DNA from: UBA4416 sp048498515
GTDB taxonomy: Bacteria > Bacteroidota > Bacteroidia > B-17B0 > Aurantibacillaceae
Direction: 5' to 3'
DNA length: 64,000 bases
Assembly (NCBI GenBank): GCA_048498515.1
Contig: JBEHXV010000026.1
Span: 3,252-67,251, forward strand
In this document: positions 1 through 9,539 of the stretch, one piece after another
Position numbering within the stretch: position 1 is the stretch's first letter
Layout: the number at the start of each line of letters is the position of its first letter
Program-made: the position numbers and the translations under genes
The notes under the pieces: model-generated
Databases searched by the model: none
The model's input: only the letters and a program-made list of their open reading frames with translations
Told to the model about the DNA's origin: nothing

Positions 1-1279
1 AAGAAGAGATCAGAAAGGAAGAGGAAAGTACAAGAATGACACCCAGGAACACCCATTGGTTGGTGCTCTTTGTAAATACAACGTACAGGCCATACATAAT
101 AGCCAATAACAAAGCTGGCATGTGCACCATGATAAAGCGTGGTTGGTCCCAGCGTGCCTGTAACACAAAAAAGGTTCCAAAGCAAATAGTGCCGGCAAAT
201 AAAACAAAGAAAAGCACAATGTCGTTCTTGGTCTTAAATGCTTTATACAAACCCAGGAACGTAAGCCCTAATACAATGAAAGCGAAAAAATAGTAAATGC
301 TGTTATTAGCCACTTCCATCAATTGGCCATCCTGCTCCACTACTTTTTTATAAAGGAACTCCTCATCAAAAAAACCAATGATCTGGTAAAAACGTTTGCC
401 CACATACAGTGCTATGTTATCAGTAAACCGGCCAAAGAAACCCGCCAGGTCTTCCTGCCCTTTGCTGGCGTCATAGGGGTCTTTATTAAATAAAATGTTT
501 ACCTGCGAGGCGTATTGAATGGCCGATTTTCCCCAGACCATGCTTTTAATCAACTCGTACAATACTTTAAACAAACCAAAAAAGCCCAGCGCGAAAGCGG
601 CTTTCCTCCATTCTTTTTTTACCGCGTAAAACAACACAATGGCAATGATGCCAAACACTAAAATGTTTTTAGCCAGGGTGAGGAGCATCATTAAAAAACC
701 AAGAACCATCCATTTTTTCCAGTCTTCTTTTATATTCGTGCCTATTGGGTTTTCGGCAAAGTTGTATTTTGTGAAATAGTAAAAGAAAGTGGCCTGTACC
801 AGCATGTAAAACGCTTCCGAAAACGTTTGGCTGGCATAATACAACACAAGGTAGTTAATGCACAGGAAAGCATACACAAAGAATTTAAGCACAGGGCTTA
901 CTTTTTTATCGAGCGCTTTATAAAAAATAACGGCGCCTAAAGCATAAAATAAAATGGAAAACAGCTTGAAGTAAACAAGGTTAGTGCCAAATACCAGTGT
1001 GAGCAAAGCCAGGAACATGGGGTACATGGGCGCGTTGGAGGTGTAATAATAATTTGGAAACTCATGTACATAACGGTAGCCCGCCTCAATGTATAAGGAG
1101 TCATCATGCGCCTCGCTCATGCGCGCGTTAAAGCTCATAAAAGCGAGAACGATCCCCAGGATCAGCAAGCCCCAAAACCAGGCCTTTTCATTCTTATCCA
1201 AATAAGCATTTAGTTTCTCAAATAATGTATTATTTGCCGATTTAGTTTTTGTACTTGCCTGTGCAACTGTTTTAGCCAT
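1..1279 (-). CDS. GT-C type membrane glycosyltransferase (partial, C-terminus off the left edge)
   Basis: An open reading frame starts at the ATG complementary to 1277-1279 (begins MAKTVAQASTK) and runs without a stop off the left end of the window, giving at least 426 residues. After a soluble N-terminus of about 30 residues there is a membrane segment (WFWGLLILGIVLAFMSF), then an extracytoplasmic loop with an acidic pair and aromatic residues (AHDDSLYIEAGYRY, then SNAPMYPMFLALL), then many further hydrophobic segments. That layout is known from GT-C folds of the GT39/ArnT type, where the acidic loop residues act in transfer from a lipid-linked sugar; the family assignment is by pattern only. 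Donor and acceptor cannot be told. It is transcribed divergently from the papain-like peptidase gene at 1383. Confidence 0.6.
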   Translation of the reverse strand, partial: MAKTVAQASTKTKSANNTLFEKLNAYLDKNEKAWFWGLLILGIVLAFMSFNARMSEAHDDSLYIEAGYRYVHEFPNYYYTSNAPMYPMFLALLTLVFGTNLVYFKLFSILFYALGAVIFYKALDKKVSPVLKFFVYAFLCINYLVLYYASQTFSEAFYMLVQATFFYYFTKYNFAENPIGTNIKEDWKKWMVLGFLMMLLTLAKNILVFGIIAIVLFYAVKKEWRKAAFALGFFGLFKVLYELIKSMVWGKSAIQYASQVNILFNKDPYDASKGQEDLAGFFGRFTDNIALYVGKRFYQIIGFFDEEFLYKKVVEQDGQLMEVANNSIYYFFAFIVLGLTFLGLYKAFKTKNDIVLFFVLFAGTICFGTFFVLQARWDQPRFIMVHMPALLLAIMYGLYVVFTKSTNQWVFLGVILVLSSSFLISS

Positions 1280-1382
1280 GATTTTTAACTAGGTTAGGCA
1301 AAAATAACAAATTAATTGAGCCAGCCACGTTTTATAAGCCCATGTTTTTTGTATTTTTATACTTTAATAAAAAGATAGTGCT

Positions 1383-2924
1383 ATGCCAATAAGAATGTCG
1401 GATGACGACGACTCTAATGAGGGTTATGACGGCAACCAGGGACGAAATTCGGGTTCGGGTGGCGGTTATGGTGGAGGAGGAAATATCATTGGGATGTTAT
1501 TGCCGCTGTTGTTCAGGTATCCTAAGTTGGTTATACCTGCTATCCTTATTCTTGGCGCTTTTTATTTATTCAGGGGAGGTTGCAGTCATGGCGCCGCGCA
1601 TGAGCAACGCTCGTCGTACGGTACCGGGGCTACGCTCGATAACAGGGTGTATGACAGTACGGATGTGTACAATGCGCTTAGCCCCGATGAACAACTGCCC
1701 GAAAGGGTTTCGCTGGAACGCTTTGCACCGTCGCCCGGCGACCAGGGGCAGCAGGGTTCCTGCGTAGGCTGGGGAAGCACCTATGCTGCGCGTACCATTT
1801 TAGAATCGGTGACCACCGGCCAGGACCCTGATAAAATTGTCTTCAGCCCGGCATTTACCTATAACCAAATTGGCTTGCAGGATTGCCAGGGTACCTATAT
1901 CGACAGGGCCATGGACCTGATGACAACCGAGGGTTCGGTGCCTTATACTAAATTTCCGTATGATGAGAATTCCTGTTCAAAGCAGCCGGATAATTATATT
2001 TTAAAAGAAGCCGAACAATTTAAAATGAAAGGCGCCAATCGTTTATCTATTAGCGGCGACGATTATACAGTTGATATAAAAGCCATTCGCGAGAACCTGG
2101 CCCACAACGCGCCGGTGGTGATAGGGATGAGTGTAGGTGGCAGCTTTATGCAGGAAATGGAAGGCAAGGAATACTGGCAACCCACCAACAGCGATTATGA
2201 TAAATATGGTTTTGGCGGGCACTGCATGTGTGTGATTGGCTACGATGATTACAAATTTCAGAACGACGGTGCCTTTTTAATTCAGAACTCCTGGGGACCG
2301 AAATGGGGCAAGAATGGCAGAGCATGGGTGAGCTATGGCGATTTTGTACAATTTACCAACGAGGCTTATGGCGTGTACCCAATGCCCGATAAAGTGAACG
2401 AAACAAAACTGAACTGCTCCATAGCCCTTATTGAAAAAGAAAGCAAGCAAGCCATTGCGCTTGTGAATAAAGGAAACAATGTTTACAGCACCGTAAGTCC
2501 GATGAAGATCGGAACCAAATTTAAAGTTCGACTAACCAATAATATTGAATGTTATGTGTATGTTTTTGGGAAGGAAACCGATAATGGAAGTTACGTCCTG
2601 TTCCCTTATACCCCAAAACACTCGGCCTATTGCGGCATTACGGGCACGCGTGTTTTTCCGCGCGATAAAAGCATGACACCGGATGATAAAGGGACAAAAG
2701 ATTACATTGCAGTACTGGTATCAAAAACAGCTTTGGATTTTAAAGCGCTCAATGAAAAATTCAATGCCAATAAATCAAAAGACTACCAGCAACGCATCAA
2801 CGACATATTACAGGAAAGCATCATCACCGATGTGCAATACAGGGTTGACAGTAAAATTAATTTTACAGCTGATACAAAAGAAAAAAACATTGTCCCAATC
2901 ATTATTGAGATCACCAAGAACTAA
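1383..2924 (+). CDS. Papain-like (C1 family) cysteine peptidase with N-terminal membrane anchor
   Basis: 513 residues. An acidic, Gly/Ser-rich N-terminus (residues 1-36) is followed by a hydrophobic membrane segment (about 37-64), then a C1 peptidase domain. The papain catalytic set is complete: Gln in GDQGQQGSCVGWG with nucleophile Cys127, His280 in GGHCMCVIGY, and Asn302 in IQNSWGPKWG. The C-terminal third (about 340-500) resembles the DUF4384-like domain that follows some C1 peptidases (inference). It is likely anchored in the inner membrane with the enzyme outside the cytoplasm. A second in-frame ATG four codons downstream (MSDDDD) is an equally possible start. It leads a tight plus-strand set: the next gene begins 1 nt after its stop. 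Confidence 0.8.
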   Translation: MPIRMSDDDDSNEGYDGNQGRNSGSGGGYGGGGNIIGMLLPLLFRYPKLVIPAILILGAFYLFRGGCSHGAAHEQRSSYGTGATLDNRVYDSTDVYNALSPDEQLPERVSLERFAPSPGDQGQQGSCVGWGSTYAARTILESVTTGQDPDKIVFSPAFTYNQIGLQDCQGTYIDRAMDLMTTEGSVPYTKFPYDENSCSKQPDNYILKEAEQFKMKGANRLSISGDDYTVDIKAIRENLAHNAPVVIGMSVGGSFMQEMEGKEYWQPTNSDYDKYGFGGHCMCVIGYDDYKFQNDGAFLIQNSWGPKWGKNGRAWVSYGDFVQFTNEAYGVYPMPDKVNETKLNCSIALIEKESKQAIALVNKGNNVYSTVSPMKIGTKFKVRLTNNIECYVYVFGKETDNGSYVLFPYTPKHSAYCGITGTRVFPRDKSMTPDDKGTKDYIAVLVSKTALDFKALNEKFNANKSKDYQQRINDILQESIITDVQYRVDSKINFTADTKEKNIVPIIIEITKN

Positions 2925-2925
2925 C

Positions 2926-3789
2926 ATGAGAAAAACCATTTTATATTATTTAGCGGCGCTGGCAGTTGTTTTAACTTCCTGCAAAAAAGACGACCCGACC
3001 ACACAGTCCGATGACGGTGAAGCATTGATATTAACCGACCAAAGATACGGTTCCGATCCTCAGCAAAAATTCGATATTTTTCTTCCGGCAAACCGGGCAA
3101 CAGGCTCTACGCATTTAATATTCCTCATCCATGGCGGTGGGTGGAGATCGGGTGACAAGCAGGATATAAATACCATCGTTTATAAATACCAGGAGATGTT
3201 CCCTGAGTATGCTTTTGTTACCGTAAACTACAGGTTGTATGCGGCCGGAAACAACAAGTTCCCGGTGCAGGAACAGGATGTAAAAGCCTGCATTGAATAT
3301 GTGATGATCCACAGGGCCGATTACGATGTTTCTTCCAAGTTTGCCATCATAGGCTTTAACGAAGGAGGACAGCTTGGCTTATTGTATGCCTACAAATATG
3401 GCGGTAGTTCCTACATGCCTAAAGTGGTGGCTGGTTGGAACGCACAAACCGACCTGATGAAATTGTATAACCAAAGCAGCTCCCAGGTTGTAAAAGGATG
3501 GATCTCTGACGTAGCGGGAAATATAACAACTGCCGATTCTTTAACGTACATCAGTTCAAGTCCCATAAATTATGTTTCAAGCGCGAGCCCGCCAACACTT
3601 ATCCTTCAGGGCCTGACCGATACTGTAACGGTTTTTTACCAGGGACAATTTTTAAGCACTAAGTTGCAACAAACAGGCGTTGCTTATACTTACAAGGACT
3701 ATACCGGCCAAGGCCATACGTTTTCGCCGTTGGCTGACGACGACGCGCGCGCGCAGATCAAGACATTTATAAACACACATTTACAATAA
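2926..3789 (+). CDS. Alpha/beta-hydrolase-fold lipoprotein with Asn in place of the nucleophile Ser
   Basis: 287 residues. The ATG at 2926 is chosen because it opens a lipoprotein signal peptide ending in LTSC (Cys19), 1 nt after the preceding stop; a longer upstream reading is antisense to sense for the previous gene and is rejected. The body is an esterase/BD-FAE-like alpha/beta hydrolase: the oxyanion motif HGGGW near residue 70, the nucleophile elbow, an acid near GLTD and a His in GQGHTFSP. The elbow reads GFNEGG, so Asn145 stands where GxSxG enzymes have Ser. The fold is therefore clear but classical Ser-hydrolase activity is doubtful. Tightly coupled to the C1 peptidase upstream and the methyltransferase downstream (5-nt gap), suggesting one transcript. 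Confidence 0.78.
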   Translation: MRKTILYYLAALAVVLTSCKKDDPTTQSDDGEALILTDQRYGSDPQQKFDIFLPANRATGSTHLIFLIHGGGWRSGDKQDINTIVYKYQEMFPEYAFVTVNYRLYAAGNNKFPVQEQDVKACIEYVMIHRADYDVSSKFAIIGFNEGGQLGLLYAYKYGGSSYMPKVVAGWNAQTDLMKLYNQSSSQVVKGWISDVAGNITTADSLTYISSSPINYVSSASPPTLILQGLTDTVTVFYQGQFLSTKLQQTGVAYTYKDYTGQGHTFSPLADDDARAQIKTFINTHLQ

Positions 3790-3794
3790 CATTC

Positions 3795-4556
3795 ATGTTT
3801 CATTTTATTCTCCGAACCGTTCCCCGGCCGATCTTGATTAAGCTAAGCCTCATCTTTAGTAAGATTGCGCCATTAATTTATTACGGTAAAAAATACGAAG
3901 ATCCCATTAGCGGTAAAACCTACCGTAAATTTTTGCCTTATGGCTACAGTGGTAAAGCCAAGCGCGACAATGTGTTATGTCCTGGAAGCCTCTCTCTGGA
4001 AAGGCACCGCCTGCTGTGGTTGTACCTGAAAAACAAAACCGATTTTTTTACCGCGAAACATAAATTGCTTCACATAGCGCCTGAACAATGTTTTTATAAA
4101 TTATTCAGGGCCATGCCCAACCTGGAGTATGTAACCGGCGATTATAATTCGCCCATTGCCGATCATCATTTCGACCTGCATAAAGCGCCTTTTGAGGACA
4201 ATAGTTTTGATGTTATTTTTTGTCACCATGTGCTGGAGCATGTTGAAGATGCCGATCAGTGCATGAGGGAATTGTACCGCATGATGAAACCGGGAGGCTT
4301 TGGTATTTTCCAGATCCCGCAGGATGTGAACCGTTATAAAACCTACGAGGACAAAAGCATTACCAGTGAAAGGGACAGGGAAATCCATTTCTGGCAAAAA
4401 GACCATGTGCGTTTGTTTGGATTGGATTATAAAGATAAACTGGAAGCGGCTGGGTTTAAGGTAACGGTTGAAGATTATACGAAGGAAATACCCGAAGCCC
4501 TGGTTGAACGTTACCGTTTGCCAAAAGGCGAACTGCTTTACATGTGTAGAAAATAA
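3795..4556 (+). CDS. Class I SAM-dependent methyltransferase
   Basis: 253 residues, no signal peptide. The central part carries methyltransferase type 11 features: a degenerate motif I (LLHIAPEQ), the acidic end of beta-2 (YVTGDYNSP), motif II/post-I (FDVIFCHHVLEHVEDAD) and motif III (MMKPGGFGIFQIP). The HIAPE variant of motif I is seen in a group of Bacteroidota methyltransferases (from memory). The substrate cannot be deduced. A basic hydrophobic N-terminus (about residues 1-30) may make it membrane-associated. It follows the lipoprotein gene by 5 nt and is followed after 28 nt by a secreted-protein gene, so it may be cotranscribed from 1383. Confidence 0.8.
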   Translation: MFHFILRTVPRPILIKLSLIFSKIAPLIYYGKKYEDPISGKTYRKFLPYGYSGKAKRDNVLCPGSLSLERHRLLWLYLKNKTDFFTAKHKLLHIAPEQCFYKLFRAMPNLEYVTGDYNSPIADHHFDLHKAPFEDNSFDVIFCHHVLEHVEDADQCMRELYRMMKPGGFGIFQIPQDVNRYKTYEDKSITSERDREIHFWQKDHVRLFGLDYKDKLEAAGFKVTVEDYTKEIPEALVERYRLPKGELLYMCRK

Positions 4557-4584
4557 AATAGTATAACCCCATAAAATTCAGAAT

Positions 4585-6294
4585 ATGAAGAACAGATCAA
4601 TTGCAACATTATGTTTGGCTGTAGTTAGTAGTTTTGGTTTTGCACAAGCAACCATGACCAATGGCCCTGAGCTTGACAATGACAGGGATAGTAAAATGAA
4701 CCGCATGCTTAAAGGCGATGACAATAGCTTTTATGCCTACAGGGTAAGAAGTAAGGGAAAAGGAACTTCTTTTATTATTGAGAAATATGATAACACAAGC
4801 TTAAAACCTCTTTTCTCGAAAGAAATAAACCTGGACGAAGAGAAAAAAACAAAAATGGAGGATGTAGAGTACTCCAATGGCAATGTGTTTATCTTCAGAA
4901 GGCAATATGATAAGAAAGCGGATGTTATGACCTTGTTCTACCAAACTGTTTCTTCATCGGGTGAGGTTTCGGAGAACCTGAAAGAAGTTGCTTCTGTTAA
5001 AACCGATCATTATGAGTTTGTGAATTTTGATATTTATCCTAACCCGAGTAATACAAAGTTTTTAATTAAATCGTCCCATAAACCGGATAAACAATCGGCT
5101 TACCAAACCGATTTTATTTTGATGGATGCTATGAGCCAGAAAAAACTCTGGACCAAAACGGTAGACGAGCGTTTATTTACCAACACCGAAGGGAAAACCA
5201 TTAATTTTTATTCGGGTGGCTTCGGTTCGGCCAGCATGGTTGACCTGGAAGATGTAGGTTTTATCGGACTTCATTTTGATGATAACGATAATATTTATTT
5301 TGGTTATACAGCCCCATCTAAATTATGGTCGCCAAAAGAAGAACATTATAAACTGACATTAGGGATTTTAAACGCGAATGATAATGAAGCCAAATATGTA
5401 GAGCTGGCTTTTGATGAGGATTATTTTGTGAGGGACATTGAGTTCTCAAAATCAAATAACAACGAGATCGTGGTGGGTGGCTATATTAAGGATGTGGTGG
5501 AACGAAAAGGCAGGGATTTGATAAAAGTAGGGATCTTTAGTTTTTCGGTAGACCTGAAAAGCAACAGCATTAAAGCAAAAGCCGTAAAATTCTTTGATGA
5601 TGAGATGCTGACACGTTTGGAGTCGAGCTCAAAAAGAGCGAAACGCTTCAAGTACAAGCTGGATTACATATTGCCGGTTGGCGACGCGGTTTATTATGTG
5701 GGAGAGCAATACAGGGAACAAATGATTGTACATTATACCACCAATACCGGCATGGGCGGCATGGGTGGTATGGGAACAATGGGTGGCGGCATGGGCGGCA
5801 CCAGGGTAAGTGATGTGGACTGGGAGTACGAATACATGGACGTGATTGTGGCCAAGCTTAACAGCAAAGGGGAGTTTGAATGGATAAAAAATTTACCATT
5901 AAGGCAGTTGATGAAACTGGAAAATGCACCGCACGTATTTAAACAATACATAGCTGTGGCTACCAACAATAATATTTATGTTTTGTGCGACGATCATCCT
6001 AAAAACATTGAACGCTATGAAAAAGCCGATTTTGAACCAAAAGATTTGAAATCCGTATCGGGCATCCATGGCTCAAATTTTGTGTGCAACCAGCTTAACC
6101 TTAAAACCGGGGAGGTAAAACGTACGGTGCTGATGAAGAATGATGATTATTGTTTTGCGCCTATCCAGGAACGCAACCCTTCGTTCATTCCTCCTTCCGA
6201 TTGCGAGATCTTTGTACCGGGCAAAAATAACAAGATCTATATTTATACAGAAGACAGGGGCAGGGACCGCTTTGCGAGTATAAAATTCGAATAA
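4585..6294 (+). CDS. Secreted protein of unknown function with a Met/Gly-rich loop
   Basis: 569 residues with a signal peptide (MKNRSIATLCLAVVSSFGFA, cleavage before QA). I do not recognise a domain. The body has repeated short strands with alternating aromatic/charged residues, as in beta-propeller-like envelope proteins. At about residues 388-406 there is a low-complexity run of GMGG units (DNA 5745-5800). The protein at 11177-12961 is similar in size, signal peptide, a Gly/Ala/Met-rich internal loop and the C-terminal pattern 'NN-(I/L)Y-...-E-...-DR', so the two may be distant paralogues; this is an inference without alignment. It ends just before a strong hairpin terminator at 6314, making it the last gene of the 1383 run. 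Confidence 0.7.
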   Translation: MKNRSIATLCLAVVSSFGFAQATMTNGPELDNDRDSKMNRMLKGDDNSFYAYRVRSKGKGTSFIIEKYDNTSLKPLFSKEINLDEEKKTKMEDVEYSNGNVFIFRRQYDKKADVMTLFYQTVSSSGEVSENLKEVASVKTDHYEFVNFDIYPNPSNTKFLIKSSHKPDKQSAYQTDFILMDAMSQKKLWTKTVDERLFTNTEGKTINFYSGGFGSASMVDLEDVGFIGLHFDDNDNIYFGYTAPSKLWSPKEEHYKLTLGILNANDNEAKYVELAFDEDYFVRDIEFSKSNNNEIVVGGYIKDVVERKGRDLIKVGIFSFSVDLKSNSIKAKAVKFFDDEMLTRLESSSKRAKRFKYKLDYILPVGDAVYYVGEQYREQMIVHYTTNTGMGGMGGMGTMGGGMGGTRVSDVDWEYEYMDVIVAKLNSKGEFEWIKNLPLRQLMKLENAPHVFKQYIAVATNNNIYVLCDDHPKNIERYEKADFEPKDLKSVSGIHGSNFVCNQLNLKTGEVKRTVLMKNDDYCFAPIQERNPSFIPPSDCEIFVPGKNNKIYIYTEDRGRDRFASIKFE

Positions 6295-6313
6295 CAAGAA
6301 CCTTTCTTAAAAG

Positions 6314-6342
6314 CAGCCTCATGGTTATGGGGCTGTTTTTTT
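6314..6342 (+). terminator. Rho-independent terminator
   Basis: A 9-bp stem CAGCCTCAT / ATGGGGCTG (one T-G pair) with a GGTT loop is followed by seven T. It lies 20 nt after the stop of the secreted-protein gene and before the M48 gene. Confidence 0.85.
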
Positions 6343-6393
6343 ATGAAGTTAGGTGCCGTATTTTTTAGTATATTTATATTTTAATAACTGAAA

Positions 6394-8556
6394 ATGACAA
6401 AGTTCCTCCTCCCCCTGGTGCTCTTTGCCGGGCACCTGATCTCGCAGCAAAACCTGAAAGAAAACTACATTCCGTTGAAATCCTCAGGAACCCTGCCCGA
6501 TGTTTTTACACAAAACATCAGCAATGTTATTGAAAATGATGTGATTGAATTAAACAAACAAAAGGATACCGATAAGAACCTGAAGACGACTTATCTGACG
6601 GAAGCAAATTATGAAATAGAAAAAATCGTCAAAAGCGGCAACACTTTAATCAATGATGAGGTGACGGTTTATTTGAACAAGATCACGGATGTGATCCTTA
6701 AAAACAATCCTGCCTTAAGGAGCGAATTGCACATCTATACCCTTAAGTCGCCTGTAGTAAATGCTTATAGCTATGATAAGGGTTATATTTTTGTGGATGT
6801 GGGGCTGATAGCGCAGGCGGAAACGGAAGCCCAACTGGCTTATATCCTGTGCCACGAGATCTCGCATTACACCAAAAAACACCACATCAATTCTTATGTT
6901 CAGAATAAAAAAATTGACCGGCAAAATTACAACGGAAAAAGCAGCGAGGACCGCCTGATAGAAAAATGCCAGTACTCGAAGGAAAGTGAGAGTGAGGCCG
7001 ACATAGAAGGCTTTCGCTTATTTGAACAAAGCGATTATAATTTAAAGCAAGCCGAAAAAGCCTTTGATGTGTTGCAATACGCGCACCTGCCATTTGAGCT
7101 GATAGAGTTTAAAAAAACATTTTTTGAAACCAATAAGTTTGTGTTGCCCGAAGGCTATTTTTTAAAGAGTGTGTCTTCTATTCGCAACAATTCCAACGAA
7201 GACGATACTAAATTAACGCATCCCAACACGGCTAAGCGTAAAGAAGCCATTGCCACGCTTATTGCAAACAGGAGTAATTCGGGGAAGGTAAACGCTATTG
7301 TGGGGCAGGAACAGTTTGAGTATTGCAGGGACCTGGCACGTATGGAGCTGTGTCGCTTGTATTTAAAGCGCAGGGATTATCCTAACGCCTTATATGCCGC
7401 TTATATATTGGCCAATAAATACCCCGATAACCAATACGTAACCGAAGTTATTTCAAAATGCCTGTACGCCATTACCCTGTATGGAAAAGGAGCCTTAAGG
7501 TATAACAGTGATTCGTATCTTGAACATGGCATTCCTTCGCATTCCGATGTGGAGAGCTACCCGCAACAACTGTATTACCTTATTAATAAAATGCCTTCTA
7601 ACGAGTGGGCCATGCTATCGCTTAACTATGTTTACAGGAGCCATAAAAAATTTCCGGCAAACCGTAAAATTGAAAGTTACTCCGACAGCCTGTTTAAGAT
7701 CATGGGACAGATCAACTGGGGAATTGTTGATTTTGTGAGGGCAACTAAAAAAGAAACAGCTTTGCCAGTAAAATCCGACTCTGTTGAAAAAGGAAGTGAA
7801 GTAAAATCCAAAACAGAGCTCATTGCCGATATCCAGAAACAAAACAGCATCAGTAATACCGATACGGCCTATTACAAGGAAATGTTCCTTGACCTTTTTG
7901 AGGGCGACAAGGAGTTTATAGGTAAGTTCCCTTCAGCGGGAACTAACAATAGCTCTTCAACGGGTGGTTTTTCCACTTACAACCGCAGTACGTATAGCCG
8001 TAAATCTGGTAAGAGTAAGGATGAGAATATAGAAGCGGAGAACAAAATTGAAAAAGTATTGTTGCTTGAACCGTTTTATTTAAAGATTGATGAAACAAAA
8101 GAAGAAGAGGTGCAGTATGTGGCCTCCGACAAAAAACAGGAAAAGTATTCGGAAACAGTGAACATCTGCGCGAAAAAGCAAAACTTTGAATTGATTACGA
8201 TCGATCCGGCTGTTATTTCGACAACGGATGTGGATAAGATGAATGACTACTCGGTGATGAACGATTGGTTTGCCGAAAAATTTGATGCCGACGATAATGA
8301 GCGTAACCTGATCCTCAATACGGATGACATTGATAACCTCATCTTAAAATACGGCACCCAATATGTTTTAAGAACAGGTGTGGTAAATTACAAACCGGGC
8401 AGGGGCGGAAAAAAAACTTATTACTACGCGTTTATATTTGACATTAAACTCAATAAGATTGCTTATAAAAAGTATGAGGTGTTCAGGGGAAATGATGTAA
8501 AGGACCTGATAAATGCAAAAGTTTATCAAACCTTTTTTGATTTAAAACATTTATAA
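6394..8556 (+). CDS. M48-family metalloprotease, exported
   Basis: 720 residues with a signal peptide (MTKFLLPLVLFAGHLISQQ). The zinc site is complete: HEISH at His154-Glu155-His158 and the downstream ExxxD (Glu199, Asp203, in ESESEADIEGFRLF). These are the M48 gluzincin motifs shared with BepA/Oma1/HtpX; lack of membrane segments around the motif makes it BepA-like rather than HtpX-like. After the protease domain (to about 300) come a helical region that may be TPR-like, a low-complexity Ser/Lys stretch (about 510-550) and a C-terminal domain I do not recognise. A role in periplasmic or outer-membrane protein quality control is an inference. The next gene begins 4 nt downstream, so they are probably cotranscribed. 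Confidence 0.85.
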   Translation: MTKFLLPLVLFAGHLISQQNLKENYIPLKSSGTLPDVFTQNISNVIENDVIELNKQKDTDKNLKTTYLTEANYEIEKIVKSGNTLINDEVTVYLNKITDVILKNNPALRSELHIYTLKSPVVNAYSYDKGYIFVDVGLIAQAETEAQLAYILCHEISHYTKKHHINSYVQNKKIDRQNYNGKSSEDRLIEKCQYSKESESEADIEGFRLFEQSDYNLKQAEKAFDVLQYAHLPFELIEFKKTFFETNKFVLPEGYFLKSVSSIRNNSNEDDTKLTHPNTAKRKEAIATLIANRSNSGKVNAIVGQEQFEYCRDLARMELCRLYLKRRDYPNALYAAYILANKYPDNQYVTEVISKCLYAITLYGKGALRYNSDSYLEHGIPSHSDVESYPQQLYYLINKMPSNEWAMLSLNYVYRSHKKFPANRKIESYSDSLFKIMGQINWGIVDFVRATKKETALPVKSDSVEKGSEVKSKTELIADIQKQNSISNTDTAYYKEMFLDLFEGDKEFIGKFPSAGTNNSSSTGGFSTYNRSTYSRKSGKSKDENIEAENKIEKVLLLEPFYLKIDETKEEEVQYVASDKKQEKYSETVNICAKKQNFELITIDPAVISTTDVDKMNDYSVMNDWFAEKFDADDNERNLILNTDDIDNLILKYGTQYVLRTGVVNYKPGRGGKKTYYYAFIFDIKLNKIAYKKYEVFRGNDVKDLINAKVYQTFFDLKHL

Positions 8557-8560
8557 TAAG

Positions 8561-9424
8561 ATGACTATGTTATTGCAATTAATGAATAGGAGCAGGCTCG
8601 TACTTTTGATAGGGGTATGCCTGGTGAATACGATGTTCTCTCAATCGCCCGGCTACATGGGCAAAAAACTGACAATAGGTTATGGCTTTCATTTCAGTCC
8701 GGCACTTTTGGGCTCTAACGGTCAGGGAAGTTCTTTGTTTGGCAAAGAAGGCGGCAATGCCTCAACCGGTGAATTTGCATTCAATTCCCTGCACGAAGGC
8801 TACCTGGAGTACGCGCTGGGCAAGCGTTTTTCTCTTGGTTTTTCCGCTAAATTTTATAAAACCACTTACGACAACCATAAGAACCTTAGCGCTACGTCAA
8901 ATGTTGTCGACCAGTATGGCTATACAACTACCATGTACTATTCTGGCAGGCCTGAAGGTTTATATGCTATCAAAGGCCAGAACTTTGCGCTTTATGGAAA
9001 AGTATTCAACAGGGGCTTTATTGCGCCATGGGGACGGTACATGATGTTTGGCGTAAACGTAAAGCACTATACCTGTACCTATGATCCGGCCGAAATGAAA
9101 TTGTACGAAGACTATGGATATGGCTATGACCCTCGCAGCGCCATAACCGATTTTGGGCCAAAGGAGCAAAGCTTTACCCGCTTTGATGTATTATTTGGTT
9201 TTGGAAGAACCCGTGTATTGTTTAACCGCGTGACCCTCGACTATGGGTTTAACGTAAACCTATTTGCCCTGGCAAGCACGGTTTTTGATGCGGTGTCAGA
9301 TAACCCGGAGCTCTTTTCCTCCAACTGGGCTACCAATACAAACTATATTGAAACAACAGCGCCATGGAGGGTTCGTGGCGTGAACCGTTTTAACGCCTTC
9401 CTGAGAATAGGAGTTCTTATTTAA
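8561..9424 (+). CDS. Predicted outer-membrane beta-barrel-like protein
   Basis: 287 residues with an N-terminal signal peptide (hydrophobic stretch LVLLIGVCLVNTMFSQ). The mature part consists of alternating strands rich in Tyr/Phe/Gly (KKLTIGYGFHFSPALL, YALGKRFSLGFSAKFY, RFDVLFGFGRTRVLF) and ends in a short aromatic/hydrophobic strand (FNAFLRIGVLI), as expected for a small outer-membrane barrel. No named family recognised. It starts 4 nt after the M48 protease gene, which hints that the protease acts on outer-membrane assembly or on this protein (inference). A second Met at residue 8 could be the true start. Confidence 0.65.
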   Translation: MTMLLQLMNRSRLVLLIGVCLVNTMFSQSPGYMGKKLTIGYGFHFSPALLGSNGQGSSLFGKEGGNASTGEFAFNSLHEGYLEYALGKRFSLGFSAKFYKTTYDNHKNLSATSNVVDQYGYTTTMYYSGRPEGLYAIKGQNFALYGKVFNRGFIAPWGRYMMFGVNVKHYTCTYDPAEMKLYEDYGYGYDPRSAITDFGPKEQSFTRFDVLFGFGRTRVLFNRVTLDYGFNVNLFALASTVFDAVSDNPELFSSNWATNTNYIETTAPWRVRGVNRFNAFLRIGVLI

Positions 9425-9467
9425 ACAAGGCTAGTTGTAGGAATAATTATAGGTTTAATTGATCTAT

Positions 9468-9508
9468 TTTTCTATTTCTTTTTTGACTAAGAAAAAAGAA
9501 ATAGAAAA
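9468..9508. terminator. Bidirectional terminator hairpin
   Basis: Perfect 17-bp inverted repeat (9468-9484 and 9492-9508) around a 7-nt loop, with T-runs reading out on both strands. It lies between the convergent genes ending at 9424 (+) and 9540 (-). Confidence 0.8.
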
Positions 9509-9539
9509 TCATTCTTAATACATAATTTCAAGCAATAAA

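Noticed and set aside
5745..5800. Collagen- or silk-like domain
   Set aside because: Only a short GMGG low-complexity loop within an otherwise ordinary protein.
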